From a bacterium (GTDB lineage Bacteria > T1Sed10-126), in the NCBI GenBank assembly GCA_003554945.1, contig PWHN01000018.1:1-41279 (forward strand): DNA of 41,279 nt, in the 5' to 3' direction. The position numbers and the translations under genes were made by a program. Each line of letters begins with the position of its first letter. Within the stretch, counting starts at the first letter, position 1. Below are positions 1 through 6,866 of this stretch, one piece after another. A model generated the notes under the pieces. That model did not search any database, was not told the DNA's origin, and saw only the letters and a program-made list of their open reading frames with translations.

Positions 1-1513
1 CTCGATAATCAAAACGTGACTGGGAGGGAACCAGATACTGGCTCCAGAAACTGTTTATCCGGTCCCACAGTTCAGCCAGGGAAAGCGGACGGGGGCCATA
101 AATTCCAGCTGCCATTTCAACAAGTTCATCTAGCGCCGGTTTTGCCGCCTTCAATCCAGCCAGGCGGCGGGGATACAAATAAAAATCCCGCGGCTTTCTC
201 TTGTCCTCTTCGTCCTCCTCAATTTCCCAGCGGTTAATCCGTTCTTCAAGTGTTTCAATATAGCGATTAAAATCATCCTGCCAGCTATCTATATCCCCCG
301 ACCGGGCCCTGCTGGCACCAACCATCCCCGCCTGATAGATCAAAGAACGCCAGTGGGATTGGTTAAGCGGATAAACATCTTCTTCATAATCAAGATTCAA
401 TTTTCCAAGCAGACGAACCATCTCTTCCTGCCGAAGCGCCTGCTCCAGTGTTTTTAGCAGGAGAATAATATCAGGTCCATAGGGAAGCTCTCCCAGGGGA
501 AAACCCTCTCCTGGTTGAAGAGGTACTTCTACCGACGGTTCAAGAGTTTTGATTCTATGTTTGAACTGATCATATACAGGACGGGCCAGCTCAGATTCCG
601 GAACTAAGATACCGATTTTATGGGGAGGAATACCTTCGTCTAAAGCCTCCAAAGCCCATTGTATCGCCTGCTCGCGTTCCTTTTCCGGGGAAGCATATTC
701 TTCGAAACGAACGGAATCGTCACTGGCAGGGGGCGGTGTTGGGTTGTCCTGGCGCCGGTAAAAATATCTTTTTATATTATCCAGGGCCCGTGGCTCCTCC
801 GGTGCCGGAGGGGAAGAAGAGAATTCAGAAGCCGTTTTCAGCTCCAGAACCGGCCAGCCCGCTCGGCTGGCAACTTCTTCAAGGATTCCCTTTTCCCAGT
901 CTGCAGGATCATCCAGGATTACCAGTCCCGGGGGAACTGCTTCCGAAAGATTCTCTATTCCTGGGAGTTTATTCAATGCCCCGGCAGGTGATAATATTTT
1001 CCCACGTCCAAACCGGCTGCTCCAGCCCAAAAAATCTTCTGTTCTTTCCCATAATTTTCGTAAATCATTTGATCTGTCGTCCTTAACTTCTTTGAAGTTT
1101 TCAGGTCGAATGCCGGCTCTCTCACATTCGGAAAAAGCCTGCGCAAAGGCGCTTGCGTAGCCGTGTCCCCCTCGCAACTGGTGGGATTCAAAATAGGATA
1201 GTTGATCTTGTATGAATTGATCTGATCCCTGGATTAAAGCTTCCAGGGCCAGTTCCCGATGGCCGGGCTCGATCTTCAGTATTGATTTGTCCTGCCAGTT
1301 TAAAATCCGATGGGAAACATGGCGTGAAGTTATAATCTCCACTCCGGCAATCGCCTCGCTCTCGGCCAGCAGCAGTTCGCGAAGCCGACGCTTTAGTCCC
1401 CGGGCTTCCTGATTCAGCACAATCCACAGATTTGACAAAGGATCCTCCCTGAGCTCCTCTACCCTTTTATTTAATTTTTCATCAAGTTCGCTCAGAGAAA
1501 CATATTCAGCCAT
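1..1513 (-). CDS. AddB/PD-(D/E)XK-type helicase-nuclease, N-terminal part
   Basis: One frame stays open for 504 codons from an ATG at 1513 to the window edge, so the gene is partial at its C-terminus. No intact Walker A is seen at the N-terminus. The opening (NLWIVLNQEARGLKRRL, then GVEIITSRHV) matches the 'retrieve by name, right-ends' start common in the inactivated helicase domain of AddB-like proteins. The middle part, around residues 245-330 (FEEYASPEKEREQAIQWAL, then IPPHKIGILVPE), is the typical 'aspekEareia..l...g.p...IaVL' helicase-like segment. In the family this fold is followed by a C-terminal PD-(D/E)XK nuclease with an Fe-S cluster; that part lies outside the window. The likely role is DNA end processing in double-strand break repair, normally with an AddA partner, which is not visible here. 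The family assignment rests on motif recognition only. Confidence 0.6.
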   Translation of the reverse strand, partial: MAEYVSLSELDEKLNKRVEELREDPLSNLWIVLNQEARGLKRRLRELLLAESEAIAGVEIITSRHVSHRILNWQDKSILKIEPGHRELALEALIQGSDQFIQDQLSYFESHQLRGGHGYASAFAQAFSECERAGIRPENFKEVKDDRSNDLRKLWERTEDFLGWSSRFGRGKILSPAGALNKLPGIENLSEAVPPGLVILDDPADWEKGILEEVASRAGWPVLELKTASEFSSSPPAPEEPRALDNIKRYFYRRQDNPTPPPASDDSVRFEEYASPEKEREQAIQWALEALDEGIPPHKIGILVPESELARPVYDQFKHRIKTLEPSVEVPLQPGEGFPLGELPYGPDIILLLKTLEQALRQEEMVRLLGKLNLDYEEDVYPLNQSHWRSLIYQAGMVGASRARSGDIDSWQDDFNRYIETLEERINRWEIEEDEEDKRKPRDFYLYPRRLAGLKAAKPALDELVEMAAGIYGPRPLSLAELWDRINSFWSQYLVPSQSRFDYR

Positions 1514-1663
1514 TAGAAATCATCAGTCCCATGACAAATTGTGAAGCTACTGCTTCCAATCATAACCTACCGAAATAATTTTAAAACCGCATGGTGCCTG
1601 AGACGTAGAGCGTGAAGCTAAACGCAAAAAATCAAACCCTGAAAAAGGCGAAACAATAAAACC

Positions 1664-1757
1664 TGTTATGCCGGCCCTGCAGGCCTCAAAAAAAATCAAG
1701 CCCATTAACCCAGGGTTTACACCCTGGGCTGGTAATATGACGGCCTTTCAGGCCTTA
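1664..1757. repeat. REP-like composite palindromic element
   Basis: A central perfect palindrome-type hairpin (CCCAGGGTTTACACCCTGGG) is flanked on each side by a related half-palindrome: ATGCCGGCCCTGCAGGCCTC at 1669-1687 and ATGACGGCCTTTCAGGCCTT at 1737-1756. The alternating ATGnCGGCC...GGCC units and the CCCAGGG core resemble intergenic palindromic repeats seen in many environmental bacterial genomes. No coding capacity. Only one copy is present in this window, so repetition across the genome is inferred. Confidence 0.55.
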
Positions 1758-1895
1758 ACCCCAAAACCCGAATGACGATAAAAATACGGTCACATTTTCG
1801 ACTATGACAGTGCACTAGGCCGCGAATTTGCAACCCAAAATAGATCTCTTGGATACTGTTTTTGATCGGTTTGCGTTAATTACTCTGACCGGGAT

Positions 1896-1919
1896 GAAAC
1901 TGTTATATTTGACAGTTTC
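1896..1919 (-). terminator. Possible weak hairpin downstream of 1930 gene
   Basis: GAAACTGT and ACAGTTTC form an 8-bp perfect stem with an 8-nt AT-rich loop, 11 bases beyond the stop codon of the gene ending at 1930. There is no following U-tract and the stem is AT-rich, so termination is only a possibility. Confidence 0.25.
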
Positions 1920-1929
1920 TCTATATTTA

Positions 1930-2367
1930 TCAATTAAACAGTGGTGAATCCTGGAGGAACGGGTAGGCGGTCATGAACATGTCGCCCAGCCAGCCGGCTG
2001 CACCCAGAAAATAGAGAATAACCTGGAAGATCAGCAAGCCAAAGTTTAAAACTGCGTAAACTATACCGGCCATCATCCAGGCGGGCTGGTCGTCTTCCTC
2101 CTCTTCTTCATCACCGGTTTCTTCGGCCTCCCCGGTCGATTCCTTCCCGGATATTACCAGGGCGTAGAGCCCGATGTAGAGCCCAAAAGATATAATCAAA
2201 GTGATAGCCCAGAACCAACCGGTCGTCATCCCCGCCCAGGCAAGCTGACGGAGGCCGTAGGCGATAGAAATACCGACGTTGAACAGCGCAAAAACGAAAG
2301 CCAAAAGAAGCAAAATAAGAACTACCAGCAGCTTGGCCATCGGATTGCCATCGTCGTTGGTTGCCAA
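1930..2367 (-). CDS. Small integral membrane protein, function unknown
   Basis: About 145 residues with three or four hydrophobic segments: MAKLLVVLILLLLAFVFALF near the start, a second at WFWAITLIISFGLYIGLYAL, and one or two at the C-terminal end (AGIVYAVLNFGLLIFQVILY onward). A very acidic loop with a run of Glu and Asp (EEEEEDD) sits between them. No family is recognised. TTG at 2367 is chosen as the start because an AGGAGG Shine-Dalgarno at 2377-2382 lies 9 bases upstream; the TTG at 2376 would touch that site, and ATG at 2340 would be 36 bases away. The gene stands alone between two spacers. The acidic cytoplasmic or periplasmic loop is typical of the proteome in this window. Confidence 0.6.
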   Translation of the reverse strand: MATNDDGNPMAKLLVVLILLLLAFVFALFNVGISIAYGLRQLAWAGMTTGWFWAITLIISFGLYIGLYALVISGKESTGEAEETGDEEEEEDDQPAWMMAGIVYAVLNFGLLIFQVILYFLGAAGWLGDMFMTAYPFLQDSPLFN

Positions 2368-2385
2368 CTGGATCAACCTCCTATT

Positions 2386-2440
2386 GAGTGTGAAAGTTAG
2401 AAAGTTTGAAAGTTAAAAAGTTAGAAAATTGAAAACTCCA
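2386..2440. repeat. AAGTTA/GAAAGTT tandem microrepeat
   Basis: Just upstream of the 1930-2367 gene, the words GTGAAAGTTA, GAAAGTTTGAAAGTTA and AAAAGTTAGAAAATTGAAAA repeat with a period of about 8-10 bases. The motif is similar to the GTGTGAAA repeat at 15434-15468, which suggests a shared class of intergenic simple-sequence arrays. No gene is predicted here. Confidence 0.55.
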
Positions 2441-2472
2441 AAAGTTACCAAGGGAGAATATGGTAAAACCGT

Positions 2473-2832
2473 TTAGCATAGATAACTGAGGGCCCATTTT
2501 TTGACTCGTTTCCGCCATCGGGACCGGCAGTCAATATTTTCCGATATTTCAGTAATATTCGTTTCTTCTATCGTTAGCTCTTTAGTTTCATTTTTCTCTT
2601 CAAGAAAATAACCGGTCCGCTCAGCCTCGAGAGAGGTATACCCGCAAGGTGCAACATACCTGCCGCTACTCATCTTCACAAAAACATGTAAAATTTCTTT
2701 TTTGTCAGGTTCCTTAACCACCAACAACTCACGGCCGCAAGCGTCGTAGACGCCCAGTGCAATCTCAGCACAATTTAAGCTTGGAGCCTCTCTGATTTTT
2801 TGGAAAAAATGGCAGCTATCAGAAGTAGCCAT
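2473..2832 (-). CDS. Hypothetical protein, coupled to upstream orphan
   Basis: 119 residues, no signal peptide or membrane segment, cysteine-containing (five Cys), with an acidic middle and a basic, Trp-containing C-terminus (SRWRKRVKKWALSYLC). I do not recognise a family. It begins at ATG 2832, and that codon overlaps the stop of the upstream gene as TAATG, the classic translational-coupling arrangement. The pair is therefore probably one transcript and may act together. AT-rich codon choice compared with the flanking genes hints at a different origin, but this was not measured. Confidence 0.55.
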   Translation of the reverse strand: MATSDSCHFFQKIREAPSLNCAEIALGVYDACGRELLVVKEPDKKEILHVFVKMSSGRYVAPCGYTSLEAERTGYFLEEKNETKELTIEETNITEISENIDCRSRWRKRVKKWALSYLC

Positions 2833-3284
2833 TAACCTGACAACAGCTCCAGTTGTTCGGCGGTGTGTTCTTTTGTTTCTACCGGCGGCACGCCTTCCTC
2901 TTGTAGATTAGTTGCAAGTTCATTTGCCCAGTTTATGAAATAGCGGGCCTGTCCTTCCATTATTTCTGAGGGGATTTTTATAGTTTTATCGCCGGTTGAA
3001 TCGGGAAACAGTTCCTGCAAACGGTCCAGATAATAGATTGTCCTGGGGATGGAAAGTCCGAATTTATTTATCTTGAAACCAAGATTTTTAATGATTGTAG
3101 CCCCGTTTTCTTCTATTCGGAAAAACTCAATCGCTTCTATTCCCGGGAGAAAATGGTATAGATCATAATACACTTTTTTTACTCCGACGGGAAAATAAAA
3201 AACATGCTCGCGCTGCACGAGAGGATCAATCCATTCGTAGAAAGGCAGGTGATTGAAATACAACTCTTGGGGGATATTTTTCAT
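2832..3284 (-). CDS. Hypothetical protein, first gene of orphan pair
   Basis: 150 residues, soluble, rich in aromatic residues (NHLPFYEWIDPL, VYYDLYHFLPG), with no motif I can place in a known family. The start at ATG 3284 is supported by an AGGAG Shine-Dalgarno about 8 bases upstream. Its stop overlaps the start of the next gene (TAATG). Upstream lie a putative promoter and an 18-bp perfect palindrome, so the pair may carry its own regulator site. A two-gene coupled pair of small unknown proteins could be many things (toxin/immunity, phage remnant, metabolic); the sequence alone does not decide. Confidence 0.55.
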   Translation of the reverse strand: MKNIPQELYFNHLPFYEWIDPLVQREHVFYFPVGVKKVYYDLYHFLPGIEAIEFFRIEENGATIIKNLGFKINKFGLSIPRTIYYLDRLQELFPDSTGDKTIKIPSEIMEGQARYFINWANELATNLQEEGVPPVETKEHTAEQLELLSG

Positions 3285-3329
3285 TTTTGGAGCTCCTGGT
3301 TCAATAGTTTTTTGATCCTTGCCACTACT

Positions 3330-3359
3330 ATTTTAAATGGTGGTGGGTGAAATTTGTAA
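3330..3359 (-). promoter_or_regulatory. Putative promoter of orphan pair
   Basis: Reading on the minus strand, TTACAA (3354-3359) and TAAAAT (3330-3335) are separated by 18 bases and precede the AGGAG site and ATG of the 2832-3284 gene. The -10 match is good and the -35 match is poor. Confidence 0.3.
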
Positions 3360-3368
3360 GGGGATTAA

Positions 3369-3386
3369 CAAACTACATGTAGTTTG
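3369..3386. promoter_or_regulatory. 18-bp perfect palindrome, candidate operator
   Basis: CAAACTACATGTAGTTTG is a perfect 18-base palindrome without a loop, about 10 bases upstream of the putative -35 element of the orphan pair. This geometry fits a binding site for a dimeric transcription factor. No regulator gene is adjacent. Confidence 0.4.
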
Positions 3387-3403
3387 GGGGGAGATTAGGA
3401 GAA

Positions 3404-3587
3404 GAGCGAGCATGCGAGTAGGTGAGGATGCGAGCAGGCGAAAAACCGGCGATGGGGCGGTGGGGAGATGGGAGTTCGCGGGGCGCAGGGAGCGGGGAGC
3501 GGGGCGTAATGGCAGAACAGCGAGCTTGCGAGCATTCGAATAGGCGAACATTCGAACATTCGAGCAAGCGAAGATGCGAGCGAGCTA
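3404..3587. repeat. GCGAGC/GGCGAA word array in spacer 3285-3818
   Basis: The spacer between the orphan pair and the diguanylate cyclase gene carries many near-copies of 8-10 base words such as GCGAGCATGCGAGTAGG, GATGCGAGCAGGCGAA and GCGAACATTCGAACATTCGA. The same words recur in the compound repeats at 29075-29117 and 33904-33945. ORFs through this stretch are low-complexity Arg/Ala/Ser strings and are not genes. No other feature except the hairpin at 3714-3741 is seen in the spacer. Confidence 0.65.
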
Positions 3588-3713
3588 AATCAATCGGAAA
3601 CGATCACGAAGCGGAAGGACTACAAAAGAAATCAAAAAAAGTGTTTGATTTGTCTGAAACAGTGCACGTTAAACTCCTCGGCTGGAATGATCTCGGAAAA
3701 TTTTGAGGGCTTG

Positions 3714-3741
3714 CATTACGTCAAAATACTTTGACGTAATG
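3714..3741. repeat. Perfect 12-bp inverted repeat, 4-nt loop
   Basis: CATTACGTCAAA at 3714-3725 and TTTGACGTAATG at 3730-3741 are exact reverse complements around the loop ATAC. The site lies 78 bases beyond the diguanylate cyclase stop codon. It lacks a U-tract, so it could be a factor-dependent terminator, a processing or stability hairpin, or a binding site. Confidence 0.6.
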
Positions 3742-3818
3742 AACAAACGCTTTGAACCTATTTTTGGTTGGTAGGTGGAATAAATTGTGGGGATAAATAC
3801 CGGGGAGTTAGAGTTTAG

Positions 3819-5159
3819 TTATGGTTGGTTTTTATTTGATGGACCGACGATGCAGTTGCGGCCGCGGTCTTTTGCCTGGTAAAGCCGGCTGTCGGCCAGC
3901 TTCAGGGCGGCTTGCAGGTCATCTTTTATTTCAGCAACACCACCACTGACAGTGATTTGGAGAGATTGATCGTCAATCTCAAAAGTATAATCCGCAACTG
4001 TGGCACGCAGACGCTCCGCCATTCTCTGGGCCTCACGTCCACCAACTCCGGGAGCGAAAATGATAAATTCTTCGCCACCGTAACGAGCAAGATAATCCTC
4101 CTCTCGAACGCTGTCCTGCAATAGTTCAGCTAGGGCTTTGAGTACAGAATCGCCGACCGGATGTCCATAATTGTCGTTTATCTTTTTGAAGTGATCAATA
4201 TCAAACAGAATAAGTGCGCCGTCATCCCCCGCCGGTCCCGACATTTCCTTCTCAAGAGCATTTAGAAAGCCGCGCCGGTTGATAACACCGGTCAAATCAT
4301 CAAGCTGTGACAGAAAATAGTAACGCTCACGGCTGCTGGCAATCTGGTAAGTAAAAGAAGCAAGCAGCAGCACAATGACAGCCATGCTGAGAGCAAGATA
4401 AAGGGGATACTCCTCCTGGTAGTAACTGAGTAGTTCCTCGGAGAGATGAATTGATGAGATCGGCAGATCCAATTCTACGTCAAAGCTACGTGTCGGCTCA
4501 GCTGGTGGTTGATCTCCCCAACCGGTGACAACCGGTTCCTCCCCCGGCTCCTTAACCTCTATCCTCACGTAACTGTCTGCAGCCTCGGAACGCTCTACTT
4601 CCAACCAGATAACGCCGGGAAGATAAGGCAGACTGGTTTTGACAGCCAGCTCTAAAAAATCCGGGGCCGAATAGACTCCCAGCCGCTGAAATTCATCAAC
4701 CCCCGAACGAAAAAGCTTTAGCAGGTGCTCCTCACCGGCCAAAACAAAATGATCAATCGAGGGAAGCTCAGGTTCAGTTTCGATTAGTTCCCAAATTTTG
4801 GGAGCTAATTTTTTGCAATCCCAGACTGCCGGATCCAGATGTGGTTTGTCGACCATCTCCAGCCGCTCGTCGCGTTCATAATACAAACACCGGGGTGATA
4901 GCAATAGACCCTCTTCCTCAAACCCGGGAGGTACTGGGTCAAATTCCCGTGTCCTAAAATACTGGGTATCCTTAAGGATCTGCAGGTAATCCTGAACTCC
5001 ACGGCTAACCAGTAATGAAGTGAAACGGCCCTCTTCCAGAGCCCGCTCATAGGTGAGCTGATCAAGATATGTATAAATGCCAGCGGTTAACAAGCCACCA
5101 GCAATCAGGACAATTAAGAAAATTATCCAGGGCCGGACCCACCAATTTTTAGCAAACAT
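3819..5159 (-). CDS. Membrane-bound diguanylate cyclase (GGDEF)
   Basis: 446 residues. It makes the second messenger c-di-GMP from two GTP. A first membrane segment (about residues 10-32) and a second (about 252-275, LALSMAVIVLLLASFTYQI) enclose a sensor region of about 220 residues of unknown fold outside the cytoplasm. The GGDEF domain follows: DDLTGVINRRGF, the metal site FDIDHFKKINDNYGH, and an active GGEEF signature at 361-365. An RxxD inhibitory site (352-355) lies five residues before the signature, so product feedback inhibition is expected. No EAL or HD-GYP domain. The ATG start overlaps the stop of the outer-membrane protein gene as TGATG, which puts it in one operon with that gene and the OmpA-like lipoprotein gene. 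Signal unknown. Confidence 0.93.
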   Translation of the reverse strand: MFAKNWWVRPWIIFLIVLIAGGLLTAGIYTYLDQLTYERALEEGRFTSLLVSRGVQDYLQILKDTQYFRTREFDPVPPGFEEEGLLLSPRCLYYERDERLEMVDKPHLDPAVWDCKKLAPKIWELIETEPELPSIDHFVLAGEEHLLKLFRSGVDEFQRLGVYSAPDFLELAVKTSLPYLPGVIWLEVERSEAADSYVRIEVKEPGEEPVVTGWGDQPPAEPTRSFDVELDLPISSIHLSEELLSYYQEEYPLYLALSMAVIVLLLASFTYQIASSRERYYFLSQLDDLTGVINRRGFLNALEKEMSGPAGDDGALILFDIDHFKKINDNYGHPVGDSVLKALAELLQDSVREEDYLARYGGEEFIIFAPGVGGREAQRMAERLRATVADYTFEIDDQSLQITVSGGVAEIKDDLQAALKLADSRLYQAKDRGRNCIVGPSNKNQP

Positions 5160-5776
5160 CAGAAACGATAGCGAAAGCCGCCGGCGAGAAAGTTAGAGCC
5201 GCTGTCCTCGCTAATAAGACCAAATACACCCGAACGGTGATGTATTCGGACGAGGAACTCCCAACGGCTATCGACAGGGGGGGCAAAGGTAAACTCAGTC
5301 TGCATGAATAACAAAAACCGGTCGGCAGTATCATCGTCATTTTCCTCAACGGGTGGATGTTCGGCAGCAAAAGAGGGGCCAATACCGTGGGCCAGAGTGG
5401 TTTCCACCCAGTTGTCCCAGGGGAATGTCCACCAGCGAAAGGAAGCGGCAAAATTAGCCTCAAGATGGTCCTGTTCGCCAGAGTGGCGGGTAATATTCAT
5501 TTCATTTTCCAGGCTGAGATGTCTGTTTATCCGGTAAAATTCATGGGAAAAACCGACCGTCCAGAGGTAAGAACGCTGCAAATTAGTCTGGCCACTAAGG
5601 GTGATATTTCCATAAGTGCTGTCCGCCCACTTGGCGCCATAGGCAAAAATTGAGCGAGGGATACCGTCCTCAAGCAGGGGCTGATGAGCGGCATTTGCTC
5701 TGAGCGGGCGAAATAGCCCCCCAAAACAAAGAGATAGTAAGATAAGGATAAAGTAAAGCCAACCTGATATTTTCAT
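5159..5776 (-). CDS. Outer-membrane beta-barrel protein
   Basis: About 205 residues. A signal peptide (hydrophobic WLYFILILLSLCFGGLF, cleavage near ANA-AHQ) is followed by alternating amphipathic strands and a C-terminal strand ending in Phe (GGFRYRF), the usual signal for outer-membrane barrel assembly. Size and the C-terminal words HHRSGVFGL and GSNFLAGGF recall the acyloxyacyl hydrolase (PagL) group of lipid A deacylases, but the catalytic His-Ser arrangement cannot be confirmed by eye. ATG 5776 is preferred over the in-frame GTG at 5785 because the latter lacks ribosome-site spacing. The gene lies 30 bases after the OmpA-like gene and overlaps the diguanylate cyclase start. Confidence 0.7.
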   Translation of the reverse strand: MKISGWLYFILILLSLCFGGLFRPLRANAAHQPLLEDGIPRSIFAYGAKWADSTYGNITLSGQTNLQRSYLWTVGFSHEFYRINRHLSLENEMNITRHSGEQDHLEANFAASFRWWTFPWDNWVETTLAHGIGPSFAAEHPPVEENDDDTADRFLLFMQTEFTFAPPVDSRWEFLVRIHHRSGVFGLISEDSGSNFLAGGFRYRF

Positions 5777-5806
5777 TGGATACACTCACAAATAATCGGT
5801 CAGTTG

Positions 5807-6574
5807 CTACTCCCGGATTTCCTCGGCAGGCAGGACTTCCCGTTCAATTCCCGGCGGATAAAAGACAATTTCTACCCGTCTATTCTTAGCGCGCTCCTCT
5901 TCGGTCTGGTTGGAAGCGACGGGACGAAACTCGCCGTACCCACCGGCGAAAAACTGTTCAGAATCCAGGTCGTGTTCCTCAGTAAGATATTCAACGACGC
6001 TGACGGCGCGGGCGGCCGACAGATGCCAGTTGGAGGGAAACTGAGATTCGGGCAAAACAGGGACCGTACAGGTGTGGCCTTCTACGGCAACCATCCTATC
6101 CCGGTGTTCTGCAATTATGCCCGCGAGATCTTCAAGCGTCTGCCGAGATTCTGAACGAAGGCGGTGGTCGCCAAAATCAAAGAGAATTTCGGAATCGAGG
6201 GTAACAATTACATTTTCGCCTTCCAGACGGGCCTCAGCATCTTTAACCTCGGCAAGGCTCTCCTCAAGTTCTTTATTCTGCTCGCGAAGTTCCTCAAGTT
6301 GCTGCTGCTTTTCTTCCAGCTCTTCAAGCTCCTGGCGGGCCTGTTCGCGGTCTGCTTCGGCCGCCTCAAGTTGTTCCTGTTTATCAGCGAGTTCAGATTC
6401 CAGGTCCTCAATTCGCTCCTTCAGCTCATCACGTTCGCGAACAACTTCCTCGGGGTCTTCGTCAATGGATGGTTCCGCTTCTGGGGCGATAAGTCCACAG
6501 CCAGCGACAAAAAGTATCAAAAAGCCAATTAAGCCGAAAAACATTAACTTTTCGTAAATTTTGCTCTTATACAT
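5807..6574 (-). CDS. OmpA-family lipoprotein with coiled coil
   Basis: About 255 residues. A lipoprotein signal (lipobox VAGC) is followed by a long Glu/Gln-rich coiled coil (about residues 45-105), then a C-terminal OmpA/MotB-like peptidoglycan-binding domain starting at FDFGDHRLRSES. The usual loop after the GHT motif is longer and runs into WHLSAARAVSVVEYL, as in MotB-type members. NRRVEIVFYP near the end is the conserved closing strand with the Arg pair. It probably anchors the outer membrane to the cell wall. Start at ATG 6574 with AGGAG 8 bases upstream; the GTG at 6583 would overlap that site. First gene of an operon with a barrel protein and a diguanylate cyclase. Confidence 0.88.
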   Translation of the reverse strand: MYKSKIYEKLMFFGLIGFLILFVAGCGLIAPEAEPSIDEDPEEVVRERDELKERIEDLESELADKQEQLEAAEADREQARQELEELEEKQQQLEELREQNKELEESLAEVKDAEARLEGENVIVTLDSEILFDFGDHRLRSESRQTLEDLAGIIAEHRDRMVAVEGHTCTVPVLPESQFPSNWHLSAARAVSVVEYLTEEHDLDSEQFFAGGYGEFRPVASNQTEEERAKNRRVEIVFYPPGIEREVLPAEEIRE

Positions 6575-6615
6575 CTTGACCACTCCTGTTAGTGTTGGAT
6601 AAATGTTGATAGTAA

Positions 6616-6644
6616 TTTTACTATTTTTTCCGACTCAGGGCAAA
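6616..6644 (-). promoter_or_regulatory. Putative promoter of OmpA-OMP-cyclase operon
   Basis: On the minus strand TTGCCC (6639-6644) and TAAAAT (6616-6621) are 17 bases apart, about 40 bases before the lipoprotein start. The -10 hexamer sits inside the palindrome ATAGTAAAATTACTAT, which could serve as an operator. Confidence 0.4.
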
Positions 6645-6847
6645 TCCAATTTTCAGGGGGGGAAGCTTTTTCGAGCAGGAGTGGGGTGTAACGTCTCGAA
6701 TTTATTCCGGTGGACGTTTCTGGCAAGGGGTTAAGAAATCAGAGAACATTTTGATATACTGTTAAAGTAGAACAATTTCCCCCCTAAAAATCTCCGGATG
6801 AAGTCTGCTGATGGACTCATTATCTACGGATATTTGGGGGGAAACCA

Positions 6848-6866
6848 AGAGGAGGGAATTATCATT
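6848..6866 (+). promoter_or_regulatory. Strong RBS preceding ATT codon (HEAT gene start)
   Basis: AGAGGAGGG at 6848-6856 is followed after 7 bases by the in-frame codon ATT at 6864. The upstream ATG at 6798 has no Shine-Dalgarno site and would add a non-conserved-looking leader. The site therefore argues for ATT initiation. Confidence 0.4.

Larger units (their letters stand above)
1514..1929. other. Gene-free spacer with palindromic repeat
   Basis: This spacer of about 416 bases holds no convincing ORF. It contains the palindromic repeat element at 1664-1757 and a short hairpin at 1896-1919. No clear promoter for the upstream-reading 1-1513 gene was found. The rest looks unstructured. Confidence 0.6.

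Noticed and set aside
659-1427. Several short ORFs on both strands (659-1086 plus; 973-1191 and 1188-1427 minus) that could suggest a broken gene.
   Set aside because: A single frame on the minus strand stays open from 1513 to the window edge and encodes conserved helicase-like sequence; the short ORFs are out-of-frame shadows.
3333-3706. Overlapping small ORFs in the 3.3-3.7 kb spacer.
   Set aside because: They translate the GCGAGC/GGCGAA repeat into low-complexity Arg/Ala/Ser strings; no ribosome site or conserved sequence.
6072-6557. 161-residue Ser-rich plus-strand ORF.
   Set aside because: Antisense of the Glu/Gln coiled coil in the OmpA-like gene; composition is a mirror artefact.
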